Positions 8,601-17,092 of a stretch of DNA of 64,000 nt are shown piece by piece. The stretch is from Hugenholtzia roseola DSM 9546 (GTDB taxonomy: Bacteria; Bacteroidota; Bacteroidia; Cytophagales; Bernardetiaceae). Every line of letters begins with the position of its first letter. Position 1 is the first letter of the stretch. The notes beneath the pieces were generated by a model. That model was given only the letters and a program-made list of their open reading frames with translations, ran no database searches and was not told where the DNA came from. Where the stretch lies: the NCBI RefSeq assembly GCF_000422585.1, contig NZ_AUGI01000032.1, positions 1 through 64,000 of the forward strand, given 5' to 3'. Made by a program: the position numbers and the translations under genes.

Positions 8601-10036
8601 TGCGCGAACCTTATGGCTGTTTCGAGCAAACGTCTTCTTCTACCTATCCCAATATTTTGGTTTTGGAGTACCTACAAGACAATGGCGTTACACAAGGCGA
8701 AGTAGTAACAAGGGCGCAAAATTTGATAGAACAAGGCTACAAGCGTTTGGTGAGCTATGAAACCAAAGACAAGGGCTACGAATGGTTTGGCTCGAATCCG
8801 CCACACGAAGCACTGACGGCTTATGGTCTGATGGAATTTCGCGATATGCAGGGCGTAATGGAAAAAGTAGTAGAAGAAGCGATGGTCAAACGCACAGCCG
8901 ATTGGCTTTTGAGCCGAAAAGATGGCAAAGGCGGTTTCCTTCGCAACGACAAAGCTCTCGATTCTTTTGGCAGAGCCGACAAAGAAATTACAGACGCTTA
9001 TATCGTCTATTCACTCACAGAGGCAGGTTTTAGTGCCAATCTAACCGCCGAAATTGAAGGCGTGTATCAAAATGCCACCACCAGCCAAGACCCCTATCAA
9101 ATGGCACTTTTAGCCAATATTTTATACAATACCAAAGACAAACGCGCCGAGGAGGTCTTGAAAAATTTGCTCAAAATGCAAACCGAAAAAGGCGCGTGGG
9201 AAGGCAAAAAACACTCCATTACCGTTTCTACGGGAAATGGATTGCACATCGAAACCACTTCCTTAGCACTTTTGGCAGCCTTGAAAGCAGACCAAAAAGC
9301 CGCCTTAGCGATACAAAATGGCGCAAAATTCCTTATCGGCTCGCGCAACTATGGCGGTTTTGGCAATACGCAAAGTACCGTTTTGGCTCTAAAAGCCCTA
9401 ACCGAATTTGCTAAGTTTGCTAAAAAAGCGCAGGAAGATGGCACTATCGAAATTTGGGTAGCAGGCAAAAAAGTAGCTACCAAATCCTACCAAAAAGGAG
9501 AAGAAAACCAAATCTTGATAGCAAACTTAGAAAAGCACCTACAAAAAGGCGAAAACACGCTATCGGTAAAATTTGTGGGGGTAAAAAATGCCCTGCCCTA
9601 CACGCTCTCGATTCGGTACAATAGCACCCTGCCGCAAAGTAGCCCCCAATGCGAAATAGAACTGCAAACAAAATTAGCCAAAGGCAAAACACAGGTAGGT
9701 GAAACGGTGCGCCTTTCCGCTACCATTTCCAACAAAACCAAAGAAGGAAAAGCCATGACAGTCGCAATTTTGGGTATCGCAGGGGGGCTTTCGCCACAAC
9801 CTTGGCAACTCAAAAAATTGCAAGAAGAGGGCAAGTACGATTTCTATGAAGTGCGCGAAAATAGCGTCATTCTCTATTATCGTCAGATGAAGCCCAAAGA
9901 AGTCAGAACCGTAGAACTCGACCTAAAAGCCGAAATTGCAGGTTCTTATACGGCAAAAGCCTCGACTGCCTATCTCTATTATACCAACGAACACAAAACT
10001 TGGGTAGAAGCCCAAAAAATAGAAGTGGCAAAATAA
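5654..10036 (+). CDS. Alpha-2-macroglobulin family protein with thioester
   Basis: A 1460-residue protein with an N-terminal signal/anchor (MKKTLFILPILSLLFMASFW), MG2-type repeats starting with RVYLHFDKPFYKPSETIWF, a carboxypeptidase-regulatory-like beta domain at about 575-645, an Ala/Glu-rich linker (about 680-745) and the A2M core with a thioester-containing helical domain. The thioester motif GCFEQ is intact at residues 988-992, so the protein should form a covalent trap for attacking proteases or surfaces. Bacterial homologues act in the periplasm or on the outer membrane. Unlike E. coli YfhM there is no neighbouring penicillin-binding protein 1C. It has its own promoter and terminator and is probably monocistronic. 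Confidence 0.9.
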   Translation: MKKTLFILPILSLLFMASFWSFRFLDDNWIEKLSQKLSQFTQERNAERVYLHFDKPFYKPSETIWFQAYVQNETTLRPSTQSEILHVELIDPKGNVAKKLHLILKEGTASGDFELEENAAGGLYKVRAYTQWQENFPQTLIFEKEMQVQKVILPRLKMKLQFEKEAYGAADLVEATLTLEDLKNQALENQQVKAQILLENDLFLEKSFTTDAAGKAQVAFQLPAKLESNDGLLNIKFAYQGQTESISRAIPIKLNRFTLEFLPEGGEMIADFENKIAFLAKDEYGKAADLAGEIIDTKGAVVATFESYHKGMGAFLFRPKAGERYSARLISPQKVAQTYPLPEVLPIGYGLRLEYYQQAQTKPKSENALPNYDFSNPSKKITLFAPKEERLSLIAQIRGEVVFAKEFLADKGYNQLDFDTKKMPVGVVQITLFDSKGIERAERLFFNQKENEGMKIRLETDKDSYQPREKVTLTLRTTDADGIPIPANVSLSVAEAKLLSFADDKSSHILSFLLLESDLQGEIEDPQFYFDPKEEKAAQGLELLTLTQGWRKFEWQQIVDAKTFSPQKAAEKALIAGTVYEANGDPAKGRKVLIEGTEKSAITDQNGRFSFEGIALYEPISITVEPKEGAYDRKQISEYSTDIALYAYQMKVFKSRAVQREGRIFKKGNKEKAEEMDWMGGADIPEIEAEAAPLDLPQMAAVAKPMMAAEKPLLEAAQEAEEAFFEVLDDEFWDGDLIDKKKDEAPAPSRYYRARVFPAPDYSQSQEVEVRNDFRSTIFWSGNVRTDQKGVATLTFYNSDEISAFQITCEGVGIEGSVGRAQKSYFTQKPLSLDIKVPLFMAMGDKIEIPLSLANSTKKDIKGKLNLKLPTAWKPLNEKLLQQELTLKAGETQTIFLPFEVLNVMGKDTFALAFESEKYRDAFEQEVFINGKGFPSAVSFSAQEVEKSYTFSILNPVEGTLRADFSAYPSPLSDMLAGIESILREPYGCFEQTSSSTYPNILVLEYLQDNGVTQGEVVTRAQNLIEQGYKRLVSYETKDKGYEWFGSNPPHEALTAYGLMEFRDMQGVMEKVVEEAMVKRTADWLLSRKDGKGGFLRNDKALDSFGRADKEITDAYIVYSLTEAGFSANLTAEIEGVYQNATTSQDPYQMALLANILYNTKDKRAEEVLKNLLKMQTEKGAWEGKKHSITVSTGNGLHIETTSLALLAALKADQKAALAIQNGAKFLIGSRNYGGFGNTQSTVLALKALTEFAKFAKKAQEDGTIEIWVAGKKVATKSYQKGEENQILIANLEKHLQKGENTLSVKFVGVKNALPYTLSIRYNSTLPQSSPQCEIELQTKLAKGKTQVGETVRLSATISNKTKEGKAMTVAILGIAGGLSPQPWQLKKLQEEGKYDFYEVRENSVILYYRQMKPKEVRTVELDLKAEIAGSYTAKASTAYLYYTNEHKTWVEAQKIEVAK

Positions 10037-10040
10037 CAAC

Positions 10041-10080
10041 AACCGTCGCCGAGGCTTTTAGCCGTCGGCGAGGTTTTTTT
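10041..10080 (+). terminator. GC-rich hairpin terminator (repeat family, copy 1)
   Basis: An ACCGTCGCCGAGGC / GCCGTCGGCGAGGT imperfect stem with a TTTTA loop and seven following T residues, five bases beyond the macroglobulin stop. It is the first of six related hairpins clustered around the Uma2 gene. Confidence 0.8.
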
Positions 10081-10094
10081 TCTATTTTGGAAAA

Positions 10095-10128
10095 TACCTC
10101 GCTGACGGCTTTAGCCTCAGCGACGGTT
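10095..10128 (-). repeat. GC-rich hairpin repeat, copy 2 (inverted)
   Basis: ACCTCGCTGACGGC TTT AGCCTCAGCGACGGT, the same element as at 10041-10080 but in the opposite orientation. It lies between the macroglobulin terminator and the Uma2 start. A following T run exists only on the minus strand, where no gene needs it. Confidence 0.75.
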
Positions 10129-10142
10129 AAAACATCAGACCC

Positions 10143-10745
10143 ATGAACACAGCCATCACCGACTTTTCACAACTCGACTTAGAAGCCGTTTATACCTATG
10201 CCGACTACCTGCGTTGGCGTTTGGAGGAGCGCGTTGAACTCATCAAGGGTAAAATTTTCAAGATGTCGCCTGCCCCCAGTGCCAAGCATCAGCGGCTTTC
10301 AGGTAGATTGCATTTTCACATTTTTGGGTATGTAGAATCTAAAAAATGCGAAGTTTTCTCTGCCCCCTTTGATGTGCGCTTGCTCGATAAAGAAAAATCT
10401 ACGGCAGAAAAAGACATTTATACCGTTGTGCAGCCTGATATTTGCGTCATTTGCGACAAGCAAAAAATAGACGAGCGCGGCTGCCTTGGTGCGCCCGACC
10501 TGATTATAGAAATTCTTTCAAAAGGCAACTCAAAAAAAGAAGTCCAGACCAAATTCGAACTCTACCAAGAAAGCGGCGTAAAAGAATATTGGGTAGTTTT
10601 TCCCTACGAACAGGTCTTGCAGCAATTTATTTTAGACCCACAAGGGAAATACCAACTTTTGGGCATGTTTTCAGAAGAAGAAACCTTCAAGGCACACATT
10701 TTTCCCGATTTAAGCCTAGATTTGACTAAGATTTTTGTAGAATAA
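10143..10745 (+). CDS. Uma2 family protein (PD-(D/E)XK nuclease fold)
   Basis: A 200-residue protein matching the Uma2/DUF820 family. The core reads VQPDICVICD, then GAPDLIIEILSKGNS and KFELYQESGVKEYWVV. These supply the Asp, Glu-x-Leu-Ser and Tyr/Lys positions of the restriction-endonuclease-like fold. Members are common in cyanobacteria and some Bacteroidota and often occur in many copies; their biological role is unsettled. The gene stands alone and is bracketed by two hairpin repeats upstream and four downstream, which hints that gene and repeats may move or duplicate together. That link is inference. Confidence 0.88.
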   Translation: MNTAITDFSQLDLEAVYTYADYLRWRLEERVELIKGKIFKMSPAPSAKHQRLSGRLHFHIFGYVESKKCEVFSAPFDVRLLDKEKSTAEKDIYTVVQPDICVICDKQKIDERGCLGAPDLIIEILSKGNSKKEVQTKFELYQESGVKEYWVVFPYEQVLQQFILDPQGKYQLLGMFSEEETFKAHIFPDLSLDLTKIFVE

Positions 10746-10759
10746 AGTTTAAATAAAAA

Positions 10760-10950
10760 AACCGTCGCCGAGGGCAAGCCCGTCGGCGAGGTTTTTTCCA
10801 AAACAGAAAATACCTCGCTGACGGCTGAAAGCCTAAACAACAGTTTTCTTCTTTTTGAAAAAAGACACCTCACGAATGGCTAAAAGCCTAAACAACGGTT
10901 TTTTATTTTTGAAAAAACCTCGCGGACGGCTAAAAGCCTCCGCGACGGTT
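10760..10950. repeat. Cluster of four GC-rich hairpin repeats
   Basis: Four copies of the 35-40-base hairpin: 10760-10797 (plus, intact, with T6; terminator for Uma2), 10811-10848 and 10866-10904 (decayed, with one arm replaced by CCTAAACAAC), and 10916-10950 (minus, intact, with T6; terminator for the YceI gene). Consensus ACCGTCGCnGAGGC, about 5 bases, GCCGTCnGCGAGG. Confidence 0.8.
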
Positions 10951-10957
10951 AAAAAGT

Positions 10958-11548
10958 TTATTTTTTACCTACCAAATTGATTTTCAAGTCAAAATTATCG
11001 TAGATAACCTTATCGCCTAAGCTATTGAAGATGCTGCCCGAACCGTACTGCACGCCATAGTCGGTGCGGTCGATGGTAAGTTGGGCAGTGGCGTTGATTT
11101 CACCCTCTTGATGCTTGATGACGGCAGGAAATTTGATTTCTTTGGTAACGTCTTTAATGGTTAGGGCGGCGGTTACTTTGTAGTTGTCGCCCCCTTGCCA
11201 TACTACACTTTTGAGTTCGAGTTTTGAAGTGGGAAACTTCGCCACGCTGAAAAAGTCATCTGATTTGAGGTGTCCAATTAGTTTATCGGCATATTCGCCC
11301 TCCAAATCGGTGCAGGTGATGGCGTTCATATCTACGACAAACGAACCACCTACCACTTTTCCATCTTCCACTTTGAAGCTACCGCTTTTGGCTGCAATAT
11401 AACCTTCGTGAAAGCCTGTAACTTTTTCGCCACGCCAATGAATTTTGGAGGCTTGTGTATCGAGTTTGTACTCTAAGGCTTTGAAAGTAAAGGCAAAAGC
11501 CATCAATGCCACTGCCAAAAGGCTGCTAAGAGAGAGGATTTTTTTCAT
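10958..11548 (-). CDS. YceI family periplasmic protein
   Basis: A 196-residue protein with signal peptide (MKKILSLSSLLAVALMAFAF) and a complete YceI domain: YKLDTQASKIHWRGEKVTG at the start, GSFVVDMNAI, SDDFFSVAKFPTS and LTIDRTDYGV in the usual order. YceI proteins form a lipocalin-like barrel that binds polyisoprenoid-type amphiphiles in the periplasm. The gene is preceded by a good promoter match at 11661-11691 and ends at a GC-rich hairpin terminator, so it is monocistronic. The actual ligand cannot be told from sequence. Confidence 0.92.
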   Translation of the reverse strand: MKKILSLSSLLAVALMAFAFTFKALEYKLDTQASKIHWRGEKVTGFHEGYIAAKSGSFKVEDGKVVGGSFVVDMNAITCTDLEGEYADKLIGHLKSDDFFSVAKFPTSKLELKSVVWQGGDNYKVTAALTIKDVTKEIKFPAVIKHQEGEINATAQLTIDRTDYGVQYGSGSIFNSLGDKVIYDNFDLKINLVGKK

Positions 11549-11660
11549 TTTCTAATGGGTTTTAAAAAGCGTTTAAAAAGATTTTTTTCTGTTTTTGGAA
11601 AAAGGAGTAAATGAAAGGGAAAGCACTTTCAAATCGTTGTACCTACAATCATTTCAACGG

Positions 11661-11691
11661 CAAATATAGAGAAAGGTTTGCTTGCGACCAA
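11661..11691 (-). promoter_or_regulatory. Promoter for the YceI gene
   Basis: On the minus strand TTG (11689-11691), exactly 20 bases, then TATATTTG (11661-11668), a full match to TAnnTTTG, about 110 bases before the YceI start. It sits in the 304-base gap 11549-11852, which otherwise holds nothing I can name. Confidence 0.65.
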
Positions 11692-11852
11692 CTTTTTTTC
11701 CTTGTTTTTGAAAAAAAAACTCGAAGGGCAGCAAAATCAGACCCAAAAAGAGCCAAAAACGCCTTAAAACGACAAAAAATAGGGTATTTTTTGAAAAAAT
11801 GCCATTTTGAGATTGCTCATTTTTCAAATCGCTTCAAAAAAAACAACTGTAC

Positions 11853-14036
11853 CTACACACTTTCTTCACCCTGCTGCTGCTGCCAAATGCCACGTTCTAT
11901 CATCAAAGCGCGTGCAAAGCGAATTTTATCGTAGTCGTATTTGCCTGCAAAATGCTCGAAGGTAGGCGCAAGGCGTATGGGGTCATTGATTTCGAGCATG
12001 ACCCTGCTAATGGTTTCAAATTCTTGGGGCGTGATAAAATCGTTGTAATCTATATTCAAATGATTTTCTTCTTTGCATTTGATAAAATGTTGGGCAATCG
12101 TGCCAACTTTATAGCCTCGTATTTGTGCAATTTGTTCCAAATTTGAACCTGCCGCATAGTAGCGATATGAAAGGATATGCGAAGGAAAAAGGGCTTTTTG
12201 TGTATCAGCATCTTGCAATGAGATAGATTCGGCAAGCATTTCCAAAAACAAGCGTCCGTATTTTTGAATTTTTATCTGACTAAACCCTGTAATTTTAGCT
12301 ACCTCTTCGAGCGTAGCGGGCAGTTCGTTGCTTAGTGCTTGCAGTGTTGCGTCGCCCACCACCATATAAGGGGCAATTCCCTCGCGCTCGGCAAGCATTT
12401 GGCGAAATTCTATCAGATTTTCAAACAAAGACTCGGTAAAATATTGGCGCAGGAGCTGTGGTGTAGGTTTTTCGGCTTTGACTCTTGCAATTTTTTGAGC
12501 AGGACTTTTTTCTATTTTGTCGGCTTCCACTTGTACTAATTGTACGGTTTTATTTGAAAACAAAACCTCTTTTCCCTTTTCTGTAACCTTCAAGACGCTG
12601 CCTTCATCATAGGCAATTTCTATCAGCCCTAAGTGTAAAATTTGTAGGATATAGCGCGTCCAGTTTTCAGAGTTCAAATCTTTGCCTGCACCAAAGGTCT
12701 TGATTTTATCATAGCCACGCTTCAAAAGTTCTTGGTTGCGCGAGCCACGCAAGATGTCTATGAGCATGCCCATGCCTACCTTTTGGTCGGTGCGCATCAG
12801 GGCAGAAAGGGCTTTTTGTGCCAAAATTGTCCCTTCGATATAGCGCGGCGGATTTTTACAGACATCGCAATTTCCACAATCTTTTTCTAAAAAGTCGCCG
12901 AAATAAGCCAATAAAATTTTCCTACGACAGATTCGCGCGTCGGCATATTCCTGCATGCGCTCTAATTTGGCAAGTTGTAATTTTACCTGCCCACTATCGA
13001 GGGCAAAATCGCGCAAGACCTTGACATCGCCTAAGCTATAAAAAAGAATGGTATCGCTGGGCAGTCCGTCGCGCCCTGCTCTGCCAATTTCTTGGTAGTA
13101 GCCCTCGATATTTTTGGGCAAATTGTAGTGAATGACCCATCTGACGTTGGGTTTATCAATGCCCATTCCAAAGGCAATAGTGGCGCAAATAATAGGCGTG
13201 CGGTCGGTGATAAAATTTTCCTGCACCCTATCACGTGCCTGCGCTGCCATGCCTGCATGGTAGTATTCGGCTTTGATGCCTACTTTTTGGAGGCGTTCTG
13301 CCGTCTGTTCGGCTTGTTTTCGGCTTAAAGTATAGATGATGCCCGAAGTGCGCGGTCGGCTTTTGATAAAATCGATGATGCGCTCGATGCGTTTGATGGC
13401 AGGCTCTACCGAAAGTGAAAGGTTGGGGCGATTAAAAGAAGCTACAAAAAGGGCGGGGTCGGCTAAATCGAGCTGGGCGGTGATGTCCTTGCGCGTAGTT
13501 TTATCAGCCGTAGCGGTCAGGGCAATAAAAGGAACGGCAGGAAAATGGCGTTTGAGGGCTTTGAGTTGTGTGTATTCGGGTCGGAAATCGTGTCCCCATT
13601 GCGAAATGCAGTGCGCTTCGTCTATGGCAAAAAGACTCACTTTGAGCCGCCGAAGAAGCTGCTGGAATGGCTCACTGACCAATTTTTCAGGCGATACGTA
13701 CAATAATTTGAGCCTGCCATCGAGGGCATACTGCTCTACGGTTCGCTCTTGTTCGTGTGTCAGATTGCTATGAAGGGCGGCGGCGGCGATACCATTATTG
13801 CGCAAAGCCCGCACTTGGTCGCGCATCAGCGCAATCAGGGGCGAAACTACAATACAGACTCCTTCCAATGTAACGGCAGGAATTTGATAACACAGCGACT
13901 TGCCACCACCTGTGGGCATCAAGACCAAAACGTCGCGCCGCTGATAAAGGCTTTCGATGATTTCCGCCTGCATAGGACGGAAGGTATCGTAGCCGAAATA
14001 TTTTTTTAATGCTTGTGTTGCCCTTTCAAGATTCAT
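11853..14036 (-). CDS. recQ: ATP-dependent DNA helicase RecQ
   Basis: A 727-residue RecQ helicase with the full domain set. Walker A PTGGGKS at about residues 40-46; DEAH box within AIDEAHCISQWGHDFRPEY; motif VI QEIGRAGRDG; an RQC zinc site built by CRRKILLAYFGDF and CGNCDVC; a winged-helix region; an HRDC domain (LIEFRQMLAEREGIAPYMVV); and a C-terminal extension of about 100 residues with a helix-turn-helix look, common in Bacteroidota RecQ. It unwinds recombination and replication intermediates. It lies downstream of the E2 gene but is separated from it by a terminator hairpin just ahead of its start. Confidence 0.95.
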   Translation of the reverse strand: MNLERATQALKKYFGYDTFRPMQAEIIESLYQRRDVLVLMPTGGGKSLCYQIPAVTLEGVCIVVSPLIALMRDQVRALRNNGIAAAALHSNLTHEQERTVEQYALDGRLKLLYVSPEKLVSEPFQQLLRRLKVSLFAIDEAHCISQWGHDFRPEYTQLKALKRHFPAVPFIALTATADKTTRKDITAQLDLADPALFVASFNRPNLSLSVEPAIKRIERIIDFIKSRPRTSGIIYTLSRKQAEQTAERLQKVGIKAEYYHAGMAAQARDRVQENFITDRTPIICATIAFGMGIDKPNVRWVIHYNLPKNIEGYYQEIGRAGRDGLPSDTILFYSLGDVKVLRDFALDSGQVKLQLAKLERMQEYADARICRRKILLAYFGDFLEKDCGNCDVCKNPPRYIEGTILAQKALSALMRTDQKVGMGMLIDILRGSRNQELLKRGYDKIKTFGAGKDLNSENWTRYILQILHLGLIEIAYDEGSVLKVTEKGKEVLFSNKTVQLVQVEADKIEKSPAQKIARVKAEKPTPQLLRQYFTESLFENLIEFRQMLAEREGIAPYMVVGDATLQALSNELPATLEEVAKITGFSQIKIQKYGRLFLEMLAESISLQDADTQKALFPSHILSYRYYAAGSNLEQIAQIRGYKVGTIAQHFIKCKEENHLNIDYNDFITPQEFETISRVMLEINDPIRLAPTFEHFAGKYDYDKIRFARALMIERGIWQQQQGEESV

Positions 14037-14045
14037 AGTGGTATG

Positions 14046-14079
14046 AAAACCGCATCAACTTTTTGGAAAGTTGATGCGG
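14046..14079 (-). terminator. Rho-independent terminator upstream of recQ
   Basis: A perfect 13-base stem CCGCATCAACTTT / AAAGTTGATGCGG with four T residues on the minus strand, ending only ten bases before the recQ ATG. It terminates transcripts from the E2 gene, or sits in the recQ leader as an attenuator-like structure. Confidence 0.7.
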
Positions 14080-14131
14080 CTTGAAATTGAGGTTGAGAAA
14101 ATGTATGATAAAAGTGTGCAATATACCCAAA

Positions 14132-14258
14132 TGCAGCCCTGTCGAGTTCGGTGCAAAGCCTTGTATTTTCAAGTTTAGAACAAAATAAAATTTGGCTTCA
14201 CCCGATTTTATTTCAATCTTACTTCGGACAAGGCAATGCCTTGTCCCTACAAAGGTTG
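14132..14258 (+). repeat. Interspersed repeat, copy C
   Basis: A diverged copy of the family best seen at 24740-24927. It shares the TGCAGCCCT...AAAGCCTTG left part, AAATAAAATTTGG, and the core hairpin GGACAAGGCAATGCCTTGTCC region at 14226-14246 followed by CTACA. The right terminal repeat is lost. Confidence 0.75.
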
Positions 14259-14264
14259 AATCGC

Positions 14265-15773
14265 TTAAACTTCCAAAAGCAGGCGCGAAGGGTCTTCGAT
14301 GAGTTCTTTGATGCGATAGAGGAAAGTTACCGATTCTTTTCCATCTACAATTCTATGGTCGTAGGAAAGTGCCACGTACATGATTGGACGAATGACAACT
14401 TGCCCATTGATAGCCACAGGACGCTCGACGATATTGTGCATACCCAAAATTGCCGATTGAGGCGCATTGAGGATAGGCGTAGAGAGCATCGAACCAAAGA
14501 TGCCGCCATTGGTGATGGTAAAAGTGCCGCCCGACATTTCCTCGATGGTGAGTTTTGCGTCGCGTGCCTTTATTGCCAGATTGACAATTTCCTTTTCTAT
14601 GCCTGCCAAGCTCAAATTTTGCGCATTTCGTACCACAGGCACTACTAAGCCGCGTGGCGAGGAAACGGCAATGCCTACGTCCATGTAGTTGTGGTAGATA
14701 ATTTCTTCTCCGTCAATTTGCGCATTGATAGCAGGGACTTCTTTGAGTGCCATAGTTACGGCTTTTGTAAAGAAAGACATAAAACCTAAGCCGATTTCGT
14801 GTTTTTCTTTGAATTTATCCTTGTATTTTTTGCGCAATTCCATCACTGCCGACATATCAACTTCGTTGAAGGTAGTGAGCATCGCCGTTTGGTTTTTTGC
14901 CGCTACCAAACGCTTGGCAATCGTTTTGCGAAGAGTCGTCATTTTTTCGCGCTTAGTGCCACGCTCGCCCTCTGTGGTGGGTGCGCTTTTTGGCGGCGAA
15001 GGGGGCTGTGGAGCGGCTGTGGGGGCTGTGCTTGCCGTTTTTTGGGCGTTTAATGCGTCTTCTTTTGTAATTCTACCGCCTACGCCTGTGCCTTTTACTT
15101 CTGCCGTATTGATGCCTTTTTCTGCCAAAATCTTAGAAGCGGCAGGCGAGGGGTGTCCTTCGGCAGAGCTATGATTTGCCGCAGGAGTTTGGGTAGTCGC
15201 CGCTTGGGGTGCAGTTTTTTGAGGGGCGGCAGCTTGTGAAGTTTGGGCAATTTGGCAAAGCGTATCGCCAATGGCAAGCGTATCGCCTTCTTTTGCGACA
15301 AGCGAAATGATGCCGCTGGCTTCGGCTACAATCTCAAAAGAACTTTTATCAGAATCTAAAACGCCTAAGATTTGGTCTAATTCTACCTTATCACCATCAG
15401 CGACGTTCCAAGCCGATAGCACCACTTCGGCAATAGACTCGCCTACGGCAGGCACTTGCATGGTCTTGACTTCGCCATTAGAAGCAGCAGTTTCCGCAGG
15501 GGCATAGGCAGCCACAGGCGAAGCAGTAGCAGCGGCGGCGGCTTCTTCGATAGTGCAAAGCATATCGCCGATTTTGAGGGTTGTGCCTTGCTCTGCCTTG
15601 ATGTGCAGTTTTCCTGCGGCTTCGGCTACAATTTCGAAAGTGGTCTTGTCTGATTCGAGTGCGCCAATGACTTCATCGCGCTCCACCAAATCGCCATCTG
15701 ATTTAAGCCATTCGCCAACAATGACTTCTGCAATAGATTCTCCTACCGCAGGTACATACATTTCTACTGCCAT
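14265..15773 (-). CDS. odhB: 2-oxoglutarate dehydrogenase E2 (dihydrolipoyl succinyltransferase)
   Basis: A 502-residue E2 subunit of the TCA-cycle 2-oxoglutarate dehydrogenase complex, which transfers succinyl groups from E1 to CoA. It has two lipoyl domains (lipoyl lysines in ESDKTTFE and DSDKSSFE) where most bacterial SucB proteins have one, each followed by an Ala/Pro-rich linker. Next come the E3-binding domain ([14 protein letters not shown]...[14 protein letters not shown]) and the catalytic domain ending in [11 protein letters not shown] with the active-site His and Asp. No E1 gene is adjacent. The start has a TAACTTTG box 50 bases upstream. Confidence 0.92.
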   Translation of the reverse strand: MAVEMYVPAVGESIAEVIVGEWLKSDGDLVERDEVIGALESDKTTFEIVAEAAGKLHIKAEQGTTLKIGDMLCTIEEAAAAATASPVAAYAPAETAASNGEVKTMQVPAVGESIAEVVLSAWNVADGDKVELDQILGVLDSDKSSFEIVAEASGIISLVAKEGDTLAIGDTLCQIAQTSQAAAPQKTAPQAATTQTPAANHSSAEGHPSPAASKILAEKGINTAEVKGTGVGGRITKEDALNAQKTASTAPTAAPQPPSPPKSAPTTEGERGTKREKMTTLRKTIAKRLVAAKNQTAMLTTFNEVDMSAVMELRKKYKDKFKEKHEIGLGFMSFFTKAVTMALKEVPAINAQIDGEEIIYHNYMDVGIAVSSPRGLVVPVVRNAQNLSLAGIEKEIVNLAIKARDAKLTIEEMSGGTFTITNGGIFGSMLSTPILNAPQSAILGMHNIVERPVAINGQVVIRPIMYVALSYDHRIVDGKESVTFLYRIKELIEDPSRLLLEV

Positions 15774-16146
15774 AACTTTTGTGGGTCAAAGGGTTTGAAA
15801 AAGTAGATTTCTTTTTTTCCTTCAAAGTTAGAAAATATTTTTGGTTTCTGCTTTTATTAGCTACAAAAAATCCAAACCTATCTCTATTTAGCAATTTTGA
15901 GCCAAAAAAGCCTACACCTTCGCGCCTTAGAGCAGGAAAAAAGAAGCCATTGAGGGTAGAAAAAAGGAAAAGATAGCGTTTTAGTTGTACTTTCCCCTCA
16001 AAACTACAAATAAGAAAGGCAAGCTCAAAAAAATTGCCTAATTTTGGTTTTCGCTTGCGTTTGCTATCACTTTGCGCCCCTATGCAGGCAGTCCTTAGAA
16101 AAGGAAGTGTTTTTATTTCGTTTTATGCGTTTTTTATTTCTTTCTT
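15774..16146. promoter_or_regulatory. Divergent intergenic region between odhB and parA
   Basis: A 373-base AT-rich gap. On the minus strand TAACTTTG (15823-15830) is a full -7 match 50 bases before odhB, though no clear -33 element lies at the right distance. No RNA gene or convincing small reading frame was found in the rest. Confidence 0.45.
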
Positions 16147-16899
16147 ATGCGAAAAATCATAGCCTTAGTCAATCATAAAGGCGGAGTAGGCAAATCTACC
16201 AGTGCGCACAACTTGGGAAAGGCGTTGGTCTTACAAGGCTTGCGCGTCTTGCTTATCGATAACGACCCCCAAGCGAATCTGACCACCGCCACAGGCATCG
16301 AGGCAGATAGGGGCAGCATCTATCATGCCCTCTGCGAAGACCAACCGCTGCCGCTTTACCCCATTTCGGAAGGTTTCCACCTTGTCCCTTCTGAACTCGA
16401 ATATACCAAAGCCGAATATAAATTACAGACCGATATTAAGGGCTATTTCAAGATGAAACGCGCCCTTCAAAGCCTAACCGCCTACGATTATATCCTGATA
16501 GACTGCCCCCCTTCGTTGGGTATCCTGACCCTCAACGCGCTCATTGCGGCAGATAGCGTGATGATTATTGCGCAAAGTTCTTATCTTTCTGCCAAAGGGT
16601 TGCAGACGATTCTCGATGTGGTAGAGGACATCAAGGAAGAACTCAATCCGCAGCTAAAAGTAGAAGGCTTTTTGCTCACCCAACTCAATAATACGGTTAT
16701 TAGGAAGCAGATGGGCGAAACTATCAAATCGCTCTATGAAGCCAAAGTCTTCGAAACGGTCATTCGCCAAAATGTAGCCTTAGAGGAAGCCTCCGCACAT
16801 GGAAAGGATATTTTTGACTACGCACCCGATTCTTATGGTGCAAAAGATTATATGCTATTAGCCGAAGAACTTTTGGGCGCAAGGGGTTTGAACAACTAA
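16147..16899 (+). CDS. ParA/Soj-type ATPase (orphan)
   Basis: A 250-residue ParA family ATPase. The deviant Walker A motif HKGGVGKST is at residues 10-18, IDNDPQAN follows at about 37-44, and IDCPPSLGILTLNAL is present. It lacks an N-terminal DNA-binding extension, as in chromosomal Soj proteins. ParA normally works with ParB on parS sites, but no parB gene is in the window and the next gene is an adenylosuccinate-synthetase-like enzyme 193 bases away. The gene also lies about 33 kb from the candidate origin. It may segregate or position some other cargo; this is unresolved. Confidence 0.88.
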   Translation: MRKIIALVNHKGGVGKSTSAHNLGKALVLQGLRVLLIDNDPQANLTTATGIEADRGSIYHALCEDQPLPLYPISEGFHLVPSELEYTKAEYKLQTDIKGYFKMKRALQSLTAYDYILIDCPPSLGILTLNALIAADSVMIIAQSSYLSAKGLQTILDVVEDIKEELNPQLKVEGFLLTQLNNTVIRKQMGETIKSLYEAKVFETVIRQNVALEEASAHGKDIFDYAPDSYGAKDYMLLAEELLGARGLNN

Positions 16900-17092
16900 A
16901 AAGCCGCCACCTTGTTTCTGCCTGACTTGTTTCTGCCAGATAGGATTGAGGAAAGGGCGCGTTCAAAAGCGTGTCTGCCCCAAAAAAGCCTTGTGTGCAT
17001 ACGCTTTGCACTCCTTTCCTAATTTTACCCCGACTTTGCACGTCGCTTTTTGTCCTCTTTTTAATTTTTGCACCTGTTTTTAATTTTTGCAC

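Noticed and set aside
11611-11934. 107-codon open frame on the plus strand upstream of and into the recQ end
   Set aside because: Lys/Arg-rich translation of an AT-rich gap, overlaps recQ and includes the YceI promoter region; no homology recognised.
14050-14079. Hairpin just before recQ considered as a riboswitch
   Set aside because: A single simple stem-loop with a T run is better explained as a terminator for the preceding gene.
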